Positions 34,430 to 43,934 of a stretch of DNA of 64,000 bases are shown piece after piece. A program made the translations under genes and the position numbers. The notes under the pieces were generated by a model that was not told where the DNA came from, did not search any database, and worked only from the letters and a program-made list of their open reading frames with translations. The stretch covers positions 62,001 to 126,000 of the forward strand of contig NZ_JACJRG010000017.1 of assembly GCF_014697125.1 (NCBI RefSeq). Reading direction: 5' to 3'. The first letter of the stretch is position 1. Each line of letters starts with the position of its first letter. This stretch comes from Anabaena minutissima FACHB-250 (GTDB taxonomy: Bacteria; Cyanobacteriota; Cyanobacteriia; Cyanobacteriales; Nostocaceae).

Positions 34430-37400
34430 TTAAAACACGAAGTTTTGAGGATTGCTCATGGCTTCTGGAGTGACGTTATTCAAAACTAGGAATGGGCGGA
34501 AAATACCAGCACCGAGAAGTCCATCGCTATCAATTTGCAGGACGGTACTGTTAGTAGTGCTACCTTGGACTAGGCGGACATAGCCATCTGCGATCGCATC
34601 GCTACCGTTGTAACCACCAGCAACTAAGCCATCTAACAACTGACTCAGATTAAGTGTGTCACTACCCACTTCAAAGTCCGTGATGGTATGACCTACTTCT
34701 CTAATGCTGGTGTAGATAAACTCGTCATTTCCTGCACCACTGGTAATGTTTTTGCCACCAGTACCGCCGACAATACGGTCATTAGCAGCAGTACCAATTA
34801 TGGGGTCGCGGCTACCACTACCATTGAAGTTATTGAAGTCGCTATCAATGATGGTGACGATAGCACTAGCGTTAGTACCCAAATCATAATTACTGTTGTC
34901 GATGATATTGAGAACAACAGTTTCATTCCCTTCTACTAAGGCATCATCGACGGGAGTGACAACAATATCAACGTAAGTCTGCCCAGCCGCAATGTTAGCT
35001 GTACCAGTGAGATTATCGTAATCGCTGCCATTGCTAGCAGTACCATCAACGGTGTAGTTAATTGTCAGAGATTTACTGGTATTACCAACACGAGAAACAC
35101 GGAAAGTACCTGTTGTTGTCTCAGCTTCCGTCGCATTTTCTGTAGTAGCAGCAATACTAACTACAGGTGTGGGCAAGTTGAGCGGCTGGTCTAGTTCCAG
35201 AACGATGAACTCGTTATTGTCAATCCTTGGAGGGCGACCAACTGAGAAGGGATAGTTATTATCGTTAGCTAGTAGCAGTGTTTTTTCATCTAACACCACT
35301 ACAGATTCAATGGTGACAAAGGGGAAGGTGAATTTGGTGCTACCATCGCCATTTAAGTCTTTGGGATCAGAAATATTGAGCAGATCACCGATTTCTTCTT
35401 TGGCTATAAAACCATTGGCATCTTTCTGGGAGAAGTCAACCTTGAATAACTTCTTGAATTGCGCGCCAGTACCTTGACCACCGTCTCGTTCAATCACCAG
35501 AAATTCATTCTCGTTGATGACGGTAATATCACCGATGGCGTAATTAGGTCTATCTAGACGGTAGAAACCTACTAAACCTTGATACTGCTCAGATGCAACA
35601 TCAAATTTATAGATCCGTAAAGAGTTGGCTGGATCACCGATTACAGTCCCTTCCAACATCGGATATAAGGTTTGCTTATCCAAGCTGATAGCCATACCCT
35701 CAAATCCACGAGAGCCAGACAGGTTAGGATTAGCTGGTTCTGTGAGGAAATCGGGGTGATCAGGCGATCGCACAAACTCACCAGCTAACACATCACGGAC
35801 GCGATCGCCTGTACCTGGAAAGTCTGTGAAGTAGCCATCTAAACCTAGCTGGATTAAATCTCTATATTCGGCTTCAGGGTTGTTGTTGTAGTCTGCTGCG
35901 AGATAACGCCCTTCGTTACGGAAGGTGTAAGCATGGACTAACAAGCCTGCTGCATGGGCATCTTGGATTAAAGTTGTGGGTGCAGTCAGGGTTTTATCAG
36001 CATCGTTAACTGCACCATCGCCATTAACATCATCAGCTTGACCATCTCCATCGGCATCCACACCCTGGACGGATCTAATCATCCGCTTCCAGGGGCCAAT
36101 ACCGTCAGCATAGGTAGCAATTTCTTGTAAACCTGCGGCTGTCCGTAGGTCTGCATAGGTGCGGGTATCGCCACTGACGACAAAATCGTATGGTTGCACC
36201 TCTTGTAATGAACCATCCAGATTGACATCAAATGCGTCTAGTAACTGCACTAAAGGCAGGTCAATTCCAGCCGCAGGCATGATGACATTGTTTAGTGCTT
36301 TGAGATTGCCTGTCTCGAAGGACTGAATAAATACCCGTGCTGGATCAGTGAAGTTATTTGCTACGAGAGTATCAATTAATTGCTGGCTGATGTCGTAGCC
36401 TTGTTGAGTGAAGTAAGTAGGATGCTTGGTTTCTGGATAAATGCCGATTTTTTTACCTGTATCAGCTTCTACCTGCTTCACTAAGTTGATGATTTCTTCT
36501 AGAGTCGGGATTTCATACAAATCATCAAACTCTTGGTTACGGAAACTCGGTTGAATTCTTGCTCGCAGAGTCTTGATTTCTGCTAGGGTGAAGTCTTCAG
36601 CAAAGAAACCTTCTTCATCTCTACCATCAACATTTTTAATCGTTCTGCGATCGCTAAACTGTGCTAAGTCTGCAACATTAGTAGTGTTAATTAAGTTGGG
36701 TTCGTGACGGGCGATTAATACTCCGTCTTTTGTTACTACTATGTCGGGTTCGATAAAGTCAGCACCGCGTTCAATCGCTAACTGGTATGCAGCTAAGGTA
36801 TGTTCTGGTAGTTCACCGCTTGCACCTCTGTGTCCAATGACAATTGGGGCTTGACCAGTGAGAGTGTTGAGATTGGTGATATTGGGTGTAGGAATCGGTG
36901 CATCTAGTAACTTACCTGTAGCATCGAAGTGCAGTAGGTAGGGGCCAAATTCTTCACCAATCCAGAGTGTACCATCTTCAGCAATTACCAAAGATTCAAT
37001 ATCGAAATCTGCACCAGTGAGGAGGCGATCGCCTGTATTTTCATTGACAATTGTGAACGGTACTTTATTATCTGGGTCAGATAGTTGGATAAAATCCAAG
37101 ACATCGACACTGCGATCGCCATTTAATTCTGTACCTTGGAAACTGGGGTCTAGGCGATAAATCCGCAACAGGTAATCAGGACTATTCGCTTTACTACCAA
37201 AACCATTGTCAGACAAGAACCAGAAGGAATTATCATCGGCAACTTGTACTGCACTAAAGCCTTGAACTGGCTGGTTAGCAAAAGGTAGATCCCTACCGTT
37301 GGTGTTACCTGTAACTGCACTACCAGAAGGTATCCCCTCAGCAAAGGTATCAGCCGGGAGGACTGCAAAGCCTTTGAGCGTTAATTTAGACCCATCCAAG

Positions 37401-40400
37401 GTATAGGGTAATTCTAGTAAGCCGAGTTTTGTCGGTAGACTGGGGGAGGCAACTGTAATCCCGATTGTGCCGTCGGGATTGGCCTGCGTGCCGACGATAC
37501 CAAAATCATTATCGTTAACTATAGCTAGAGTTTTGGAATCTACTAAAGCCAATCCTTCTAGCTTACTGACTCCGGTGTAACCCAGTTCAGCTGCATTGGC
37601 AATCAGGGTCTTGGTGACAGGAACAATATTTGCTGCTGCTAACTCGGCAACAGTTAACTGTTCAATGGTTTTATCTGGGGGCAATGTCCCAAAGTTAGTG
37701 GAATTATTAATATTAGTTGCCCCTGCCAAATCAATCTGGAAGATCAGTTTGTTCGATGTGTTGTCTTCTAAATCATCTCGCTCGACAACAGCAAATTTAC
37801 CATTACCTAGAGAGACAGCATCGCCAATTTTGTCTGTTCTGGCATTACCACTGCCGGAAATATCATCAAGACGATAAAGATATTCACCCGTAACCTGTTT
37901 GGAAATGATATCAAATTCCAGAATCCGCAGATTTAGAGAACTTCTAGAATTGGCATCATTACCCACATCTGGGTTATCAATCGCACTTTGAATAAAGGCA
38001 TACAGTTTATTACCTTCCAGTGCTACAGCTTCAAAGCCGCGATTATTGCGTCTTTGGGCGTAAACAGCAGGGAACACAGGTGTACCAAAGGAGTTACCGC
38101 CATTTTGGCTAGAGTCAGTAGCATCACCGACAGGAATGAAGCGATCGAGCAATTTACCGTTACTATCAAAGTGGTAAATCGCTGGACGATACTCATCCAC
38201 CATCCACAAATCACCATTAGGTGCAACTACAATTCCCTCTAAATCTGCACCCAAGGGGTCATTCGGTAGAGGTTGGTTATTTAAATCCACAGGATTTTCA
38301 TCGGTGTAGGCTGTACCGCTAGCACCTGCTTGTAGGTTGGCTAATCCCGTCAACGGGGTTACACCATCGGGATTGAATAAGCCTGTTCTCTTGGTGATGG
38401 TAATTTCCCCGGTGGTGCGGTTAAGTTCAAAGCTAACCACTTCTGGTTGGAAGTCTGGTAAAACAAATGGTCTATTACCACCGATAGGTTCTCCATTGGG
38501 GCCTCTATCGGTGTGGGTGACAAACTGCAAGTTACCGTTAGCAGCAATCCCTTGGAAGTAAAGCCCAGAGAAACCACCCAGGAGAATATCTTGACCCGTG
38601 ATGGTTGTACCTAATGTTGGTAGGTCATTAAATTCGTAGACAGTTAGCTTTGGTTGTGCCATTGGAGTCCGGGGATCGTAACTGGTTGTGTCTATTGTTA
38701 GGGGTTGGGGAAAAGCATGAGCGATGTTTTCCCAAGGGACAAATTTAAAGTTAATGTTGACGTTTTCGAGTTCACCGTCATCTTCAACGAGTCTGGGGGG
38801 ATCGTTAGAACCGTCTTGTGTCACAAATAATCCAAAGGGGAAGTTTGCTCCTAGTGGGACGTTGACGACATCTGCGCCGTCAGACTCCTGTACGCTGTCT
38901 ATTGCGCCATTATTACCAACGGCAAAGCTACCTAAATATTCGTTATTACCTTCACGGCTGTAGACTGCAAAGGTGTTGTCGCCTTGACTCGATACTAGTA
39001 AATAGCCCTTACCATCTTGACCGTAGTAAATAGTCAAGCCTTCGACATCACTGGTGAGATAAGAACCACCCAAGGCTTTTACTTTATCTATCAGCTTGCC
39101 AGTGTTACTTCCGTCTGGTTCTGCTGAGAACTTCCAAATACCAACATTTTCCTGTCCGATGTAAAGGAAGCCTGTTTCTTGGTCTGCTACCATCCCCTCA
39201 GTTTGGGGATCAATGCCCTCATCTGCGGGGATAGTAAACTCTCTGACTCGTTCCGCCCCAATTTTACCGTTACCTTGGTCAATGAGTTTGAACTGAGCTA
39301 TGTCACCAGTGTCCGCACGATTAGTAAATACGTAGTAATCATTAGTTACGGGGCTACGATATAAAGCCAAACCGTAAGCACTACGTTCGTCTGATATGTA
39401 AGGCGGTGCAAAGGGCGGGGCTTGGAAGAGAGTCCCGATACTGCTATCAGTGATGTCTTCTAAATACTCACCGGGGGTAGTGGGATTGGGGTTAATTTTA
39501 AAGATTACCAGTTTATCGTTTTGGCGATCGCTGGCTACGGCAATATCTACAGATTCACCACCCAAGTTAAACCCATATTGTACATCTACGTTGTTGTAGC
39601 GGATATCACCAGGGTTAACGGTTTGCAGTAGATTCCCAGACAGGTCATAAACCCGCAGTCCAGCATTTTTCACTGCTGTCAATACGAGGCTGGCTGAGGA
39701 GTCGGTAGCATTCACATAAATTGCTGGGTCATCAGCATCCGCATTTCGATCAACTGCTGGGATGCTGACATCATCATCATCGAATAAATCGGGGCGGGTT
39801 TCAACGGTGGGAGTAGCTGTAGGAATTATATCTGTACTCAAAGTCAGAATCTGCGTAAATTGGGCGGCGTTGAAGTTGTTGTCACTCACCAACACAATAG
39901 ATTGACGACCATCAGCTAATTTGGGGCCGAAAGTAATCCCTTCGATGTTATCTGTACCCGTCGGTAAGTCGAGGTCGTTTAAATTCAATAGTAGTTTCTT
40001 GCTAGCAGGTCTGAGGGCTGCTAATTCCGCTTCACTTAGGCTTGCTAAGGAGTCAATGGTGCTAAGGTCCGTTGCACCTTGCAAAGATACCTCATAGATT
40101 TTGATGGTGTTACCCACACCCACAGCAAAGGAACGTTCGACCGCGAGGAGAGTACCTCGGTTATCAATTGCTAATAAATCCACCAAACCGTTATCTGCAA
40201 AGCCTGTGGCTGGATTGGGGATATCAGCAATAGCATCGGTGATGTAGAGATATTCTTTTTCTGGCTGACCGCTAACTAAGTTGTATTGCAAAATCCGGGA
40301 AGGACTACCACTCGTTAAAGAAGCCCTCGCACCATCTTGGAAAAGAGCGTTTTCGGTGGCTGTGTAGAGGGTTTTCTGGTTGGGTGCAATGGTGAGGCTT

Positions 40401-42088
40401 TCAAACGCTAAGTTATTCCGCACCCCTGATGTCTGCGTATCACCTGCATCAACAATCCCATTAACGTTGGTATCTTCTACAATAGGTAAGAATTTCACAG
40501 GAACAGGAAGCGATCGCAATTCTTGACCAGTAGCTATGTCAAACTCTTTAATAAAGGGATCACTAACACGCCCAGCATTCGGATTTGCTTCCCCCTCTGA
40601 GGAAATAAACACCGTCCCATTTTTAGTTAAAGCAATCCCTTCTGAGTCAATACTATTTAATGGAAAAGTATTACCATCGCTATCTTTGAGGGTTGTAACA
40701 TTGGTAAATGTGACTTCTCCTGCTTCCGTCGTGTAGGTATAAAAACGAGCCGGGGCAAATTGAGAGCGATCGTCAGAAATCGCATAATAGAGATTGTTAA
40801 CAGCATCATAGGTGACACCAGATAACCCACCCATTTGAGTGGGTACGCCATTTACAAGTCCGGCTGTACCTCCAGGGATAAAGCCTGTAGGAAAGGTTTC
40901 TTGTTCGGCAAATTCAGCATTGGTAACGGTTTTCCCTGCTGGCGTTGCGCCTACTTCTACATCTACCCACACTAAACGATGGTCGGAACTAGGGAAAGGG
41001 AAAGTACCCACAGCCGCAAATTCCGGGTCAGTATTTTCAGGCCAAAATACTGCTGAGTTGGTAATTTGCAAATCGGTGGAAGGTAGGACATAATCTGCTC
41101 GCAAGTTACCTGGCGTACCATCAGCAAAATCAGCCGTGTCAAAGTAGGGATTGCCTTGGTGATTAGCGTTTGCACCACCTTGTAAAGCCGCCTGCTGGGG
41201 TGCGCCTGGACTTGTAGGGATGGAATTAGTGTTGATATTGGGGTTCTGCAACAGTTGGAGAATGGCGTTGTCAAAACTGTCCCCATCGAAAGGGTCAGCA
41301 TTTTGATCACCCATAATCACAAAACTTGACCCAGCAGCTAAACCCTCTGTATCACCTGCATCATCATATATATAACCACCTTTGTCGGTAGTGATATAGT
41401 CTGCCCAAAAGCGAATCTCGTCATGGTTGCGTTTGCCGTTGCGGTCTTCTGCACCATCAAAGACTGGGGGTGTGGGATGACTTGCCAAAACATGGATTGT
41501 TTCACCATTCACATGAATTGGTATGTCCCAGTGACTCTTGGAAGATAAACGCAAGATTGCTTGCTCTTCTGGAGAATACCAAGGAGTGTCTGCATCAGGA
41601 GTTTTGATCGTAGGTAAAAGAGAATCGGGCATATCCTTCCACAAAAAATTCTGGAAGGTACGTATATTTGCTGTGTCGATTGGGTATTTAGACAACAGCA
41701 ACATCCCAAACTGACCGGGGAAAATGCCAAAGCCGAAGGCATCGTTACCACCACCAACTGAGCCATCATTATCTAAGTCAAATCCAGAAGCAATCCCTGT
41801 ATTAGAAGGAGCAATGTAAACATAAGGATAATCAACGGGAGTTGCACCGTTTTGACTAACAGATAAGTAGTTTTGTTGAAATAGTTGAACTGGTTCTAAA
41901 GGATTGCCGGCAACGTAGTCAAACTCATTAATTAGCAGCACATCTGGGTTATTGCGCTGAATAATTTCCGCAACAGCTTTAGCCTGAGCATTATCAGGAG
42001 TAGAAAGATCAGTTACTAATTGACCTTCAGCATTACGGTTAAGAGAAGCATTGAACTGAGAAAAGCGGATTGTCGGGTTAGTCGGCAT
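34430..42088 (-). CDS. Giant extracellular multi-domain phosphoesterase (EEP, phytase-like, GDPD, Calx-beta, RTX-like end)
   Basis: 2552 residues. In order: endonuclease/exonuclease/phosphatase domain (about 1-385; INEFDY, MGDQNADPFDG, SSDHRLVWVDVE); esterase-like phytase domain (about 400-745); beta-propeller 3-phytase domain (about 770-1100; DADDPAIYVN, YGFNLGGESVDIAVASDR); second esterase-like phytase domain (about 1140-1580); the first half of a third (about 1600-1735); glycerophosphodiester phosphodiesterase (about 1745-2100; IGHRGASGELPEHT, IEPDIVVTKDGVLIARHEP); the second half of the third (about 2115-2300); Calx-beta (about 2309-2406); and an RTX-like C-terminal end (GTAANDRIVGG, TSGAGNDEFIYTS). 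There is no Sec signal, so export by the neighbouring type I system is likely. It should release phosphate from phytate, phosphodiesters and nucleic acids. Confidence 0.9.
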   Translation of the reverse strand: MPTNPTIRFSQFNASLNRNAEGQLVTDLSTPDNAQAKAVAEIIQRNNPDVLLINEFDYVAGNPLEPVQLFQQNYLSVSQNGATPVDYPYVYIAPSNTGIASGFDLDNDGSVGGGNDAFGFGIFPGQFGMLLLSKYPIDTANIRTFQNFLWKDMPDSLLPTIKTPDADTPWYSPEEQAILRLSSKSHWDIPIHVNGETIHVLASHPTPPVFDGAEDRNGKRNHDEIRFWADYITTDKGGYIYDDAGDTEGLAAGSSFVIMGDQNADPFDGDSFDNAILQLLQNPNINTNSIPTSPGAPQQAALQGGANANHQGNPYFDTADFADGTPGNLRADYVLPSTDLQITNSAVFWPENTDPEFAAVGTFPFPSSDHRLVWVDVEVGATPAGKTVTNAEFAEQETFPTGFIPGGTAGLVNGVPTQMGGLSGVTYDAVNNLYYAISDDRSQFAPARFYTYTTEAGEVTFTNVTTLKDSDGNTFPLNSIDSEGIALTKNGTVFISSEGEANPNAGRVSDPFIKEFDIATGQELRSLPVPVKFLPIVEDTNVNGIVDAGDTQTSGVRNNLAFESLTIAPNQKTLYTATENALFQDGARASLTSGSPSRILQYNLVSGQPEKEYLYITDAIADIPNPATGFADNGLVDLLAIDNRGTLLAVERSFAVGVGNTIKIYEVSLQGATDLSTIDSLASLSEAELAALRPASKKLLLNLNDLDLPTGTDNIEGITFGPKLADGRQSIVLVSDNNFNAAQFTQILTLSTDIIPTATPTVETRPDLFDDDDVSIPAVDRNADADDPAIYVNATDSSASLVLTAVKNAGLRVYDLSGNLLQTVNPGDIRYNNVDVQYGFNLGGESVDIAVASDRQNDKLVIFKINPNPTTPGEYLEDITDSSIGTLFQAPPFAPPYISDERSAYGLALYRSPVTNDYYVFTNRADTGDIAQFKLIDQGNGKIGAERVREFTIPADEGIDPQTEGMVADQETGFLYIGQENVGIWKFSAEPDGSNTGKLIDKVKALGGSYLTSDVEGLTIYYGQDGKGYLLVSSQGDNTFAVYSREGNNEYLGSFAVGNNGAIDSVQESDGADVVNVPLGANFPFGLFVTQDGSNDPPRLVEDDGELENVNINFKFVPWENIAHAFPQPLTIDTTSYDPRTPMAQPKLTVYEFNDLPTLGTTITGQDILLGGFSGLYFQGIAANGNLQFVTHTDRGPNGEPIGGNRPFVLPDFQPEVVSFELNRTTGEITITKRTGLFNPDGVTPLTGLANLQAGASGTAYTDENPVDLNNQPLPNDPLGADLEGIVVAPNGDLWMVDEYRPAIYHFDSNGKLLDRFIPVGDATDSSQNGGNSFGTPVFPAVYAQRRNNRGFEAVALEGNKLYAFIQSAIDNPDVGNDANSRSSLNLRILEFDIISKQVTGEYLYRLDDISGSGNARTDKIGDAVSLGNGKFAVVERDDLEDNTSNKLIFQIDLAGATNINNSTNFGTLPPDKTIEQLTVAELAAANIVPVTKTLIANAAELGYTGVSKLEGLALVDSKTLAIVNDNDFGIVGTQANPDGTIGITVASPSLPTKLGLLELPYTLDGSKLTLKGFAVLPADTFAEGIPSGSAVTGNTNGRDLPFANQPVQGFSAVQVADDNSFWFLSDNGFGSKANSPDYLLRIYRLDPSFQGTELNGDRSVDVLDFIQLSDPDNKVPFTIVNENTGDRLLTGADFDIESLVIAEDGTLWIGEEFGPYLLHFDATGKLLDAPIPTPNITNLNTLTGQAPIVIGHRGASGELPEHTLAAYQLAIERGADFIEPDIVVTKDGVLIARHEPNLINTTNVADLAQFSDRRTIKNVDGRDEEGFFAEDFTLAEIKTLRARIQPSFRNQEFDDLYEIPTLEEIINLVKQVEADTGKKIGIYPETKHPTYFTQQGYDISQQLIDTLVANNFTDPARVFIQSFETGNLKALNNVIMPAAGIDLPLVQLLDAFDVNLDGSLQEVQPYDFVVSGDTRTYADLRTAAGLQEIATYADGIGPWKRMIRSVQGVDADGDGQADDVNGDGAVNDADKTLTAPTTLIQDAHAAGLLVHAYTFRNEGRYLAADYNNNPEAEYRDLIQLGLDGYFTDFPGTGDRVRDVLAGEFVRSPDHPDFLTEPANPNLSGSRGFEGMAISLDKQTLYPMLEGTVIGDPANSLRIYKFDVASEQYQGLVGFYRLDRPNYAIGDITVINENEFLVIERDGGQGTGAQFKKLFKVDFSQKDANGFIAKEEIGDLLNISDPKDLNGDGSTKFTFPFVTIESVVVLDEKTLLLANDNNYPFSVGRPPRIDNNEFIVLELDQPLNLPTPVVSIAATTENATEAETTTGTFRVSRVGNTSKSLTINYTVDGTASNGSDYDNLTGTANIAAGQTYVDIVVTPVDDALVEGNETVVLNIIDNSNYDLGTNASAIVTIIDSDFNNFNGSGSRDPIIGTAANDRIVGGTGGKNITSGAGNDEFIYTSIREVGHTITDFEVGSDTLNLSQLLDGLVAGGYNGSDAIADGYVRLVQGSTTNSTVLQIDSDGLLGAGIFRPFLVLNNVTPEAMSNPQNFVF

Positions 42089-42365
42089 AGGTTAGTTGCG
42101 AATTACATCCAGAGTGAGCGAAGATGAGTATCGGTATGAGTAGACACTTTGATACAGTTAAATTTCTAATGCTTGTGCTGGTTGAGTCGCGCTATTTTAT
42201 AGATCACATTTAGAGCGATCGCTAGATGGTCACTGCAAATTGAGGTATGTGCCAGAAAACAGCCATATACCTTAATTCAGTATTTATTCGGATTGTTAAA
42301 TTTCAAACTATCCCAGTTAGTTTAAGAAACAGCTAGCAAATGGTTAAAACTAGGTAGTTATTAGT

Positions 42366-42531
42366 AGGACTTACGCAACTGGCATATTTTTTCTGTAGGG
42401 GAGGCAAAAAGCGGTGTGGATTTTCCTCCCGCTTTATTGCCGTTGCGTGACGCAGCGAGAATATTTGAACGTAGTCATGAGACTTATAGCGTCACGCACC
42501 AACCACCAGTTGTGACTCTTGCGTCAATCCT
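42366..42531. mobile_element. Candidate MITE with imperfect 13-bp terminal inverted repeats
   Basis: AGGACTTACGCAA (42366-42378) against TTGCGTCAATCCT (42519-42531): 11 of 13 positions pair. The inside holds further inverse pieces (TGCGTGACGC, GCGTCACGCA). About 166 bp, non-coding. Confidence 0.5.
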
Positions 42532-42616
42532 GATGAGTTAGAAAAATTAATAAGGGTGAGCCTATAGCCCACCCTAGAGTGCGTATATTCAATTAGTGGA
42601 AAACCTAACCCCCTAG

Positions 42617-42641
42617 CCCCCTTCCCTACTAGGGAAGGGGG
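42617..42641. terminator. Perfect 12-bp hairpin downstream of the COP23 gene
   Basis: CCCCCTTCCCTA, one centre base, TAGGGAAGGGGG. It lies 18 bp past the minus-strand COP23 stop and may end its transcript; it may also be a dispersed palindrome. Confidence 0.55.
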
Positions 42642-42658
42642 AATATGTAGAGACACGA

Positions 42659-43456
42659 TTAACGAAATTTATCAGGATTTAGACGTGTGCGGACTTGTGG
42701 TTGCGACTGCCGGCGAATTGCTACCCCATTTTTCAGATTTCTACCTGTTCCCCCATCTCTAGTATCGAGATAAGGCTTGAGATTGATACCGCTTCTTAAA
42801 GAATTGACTTGATTACCGCTACCTAACAGAGTACGACCTAAATTATAAAGTTCGTTTCCTCCATTACTGCGATTAGTATAGGTGTTGACGGCTGTAGTTT
42901 GCTGACCACTATCAGCAGACATCAGGTTCTGGAAAATACTATTACGAACAGTGTAGGGGTCTTTGTTACGGGGTACTGTTAGGACAATCCGACATTGAGA
43001 ATTAGCATCGGTTGTCACACAAACAATATTTTCGTTATTTTCTACAGAGGTTTGCAGCTCTTGTAACCCATCTGGGCGATATAATTCTAAGCGACTAGCG
43101 ATCGCTTGACAACGGCTTTGTGCATCCCAACCACCACCTAAAGCCGCAGGTGTAGCCCAAGGAAAGTATTGCCCTGGTTGGCTTTGAGGTTGATACATGA
43201 CGGTGTGTTGGCCGTTATTCTGTTGACAGAAAAAGCGTGCGCCACCAACACTAGTAGGTGAATTAGTTGTATTTGCTGATGTGTTTGTAGGAAATGGTGC
43301 AGGTGTGTTTGTGGATGTTGATGAACCTGATGGTACAGTCGGGACAACCACACTATCTGAAGAATTATCGAATTGAGCCAGTGCAGCCCCATTACCCAAA
43401 AATAAAGATAACCCCAGACCGCCCAAACAAGCTAACTTCCAGCTTTTTGACAACAT
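42659..43456 (-). CDS. COP23-domain protein (circadian oscillating protein 23 family)
   Basis: 265 residues from ATG 43456, chosen because GGAGGA precedes it at good spacing; an upstream start at 43477 adds seven residues. An N-terminal signal peptide (MLSKSWKLACLGGLGLSLFL, then GNGAALAQ) is followed by a Ser/Thr/Pro-rich linker. The COP23 domain follows (about 80-185): ARFFCQQNNGQHTVMYQPQ, GGGWDAQSRCQAIASRLE, NENIVCVTTDANSQCRIVLTVP. The paired cysteines probably form disulfides. The C-terminal tail is low-complexity with Asn and Arg. COP23 was first described as a membrane-associated protein with circadian abundance; its biochemical role is unclear. It is likely periplasmic. Confidence 0.85.
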   Translation of the reverse strand: MLSKSWKLACLGGLGLSLFLGNGAALAQFDNSSDSVVVPTVPSGSSTSTNTPAPFPTNTSANTTNSPTSVGGARFFCQQNNGQHTVMYQPQSQPGQYFPWATPAALGGGWDAQSRCQAIASRLELYRPDGLQELQTSVENNENIVCVTTDANSQCRIVLTVPRNKDPYTVRNSIFQNLMSADSGQQTTAVNTYTNRSNGGNELYNLGRTLLGSGNQVNSLRSGINLKPYLDTRDGGTGRNLKNGVAIRRQSQPQVRTRLNPDKFR

Positions 43457-43934
43457 AAACGCTCCTCCAGTGGACACAGAGTGGAAAACTGATATTTCTA
43501 TTGACGCAAAATTTTGTCTTTTGATTCATTCAGTGCGTTGCTTTTTTTTCTTCTAGTTCTTTTTTCTCTTGCAGCAATTTTTTTACTCTAGCGTTGATAT
43601 CTAAATAGCATTTCATCCATGAAATTTTAGAAGAAAGTATATTTTGTCAATCGGTTAAAATACTCTATTTTAAATTTAAGGAAATATTAATTTTAAGAAT
43701 ACAGTTTTGCAGATAAAAATCAGCCAACGCCGACTACTACTCAGAGCGATATCAAAAACTTTCAGTGTACTAAAATTGCTAGTTTATATTTTTTTGATAA
43801 AGAAGATAAAGAATCAATATTTAAGTATACAAAAATCCGTAGATTACTGAGAAGATTCTATTTATAGATTTGTTCCCTTTTATTTTTACTTGACTCGTCT
43901 AGGTTCGCTGCATTCATATTTGCGGAGAACTTTA
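43457..43934. other. Divergent promoter region between COP23 and the adhesin
   Basis: AT-rich, no coding frame recognised. GGAGAA at 43924-43929 precedes the ATG at 43935 by five bases and argues for that start rather than 43890. Confidence 0.5.

Larger units (their letters stand above)
42089..42658. other. Intergenic region with a MITE-like repeat and a hairpin
   Basis: Contains the upstream region of the giant phosphoesterase gene, the inverted-repeat element at 42366-42531 and a perfect hairpin at 42617-42641. No coding frame was recognised. Confidence 0.5.

Noticed and set aside
34688..41769. Many short frames overlapping the 2552-aa gene
   Set aside because: Other-frame shadows; none has a recognisable domain.
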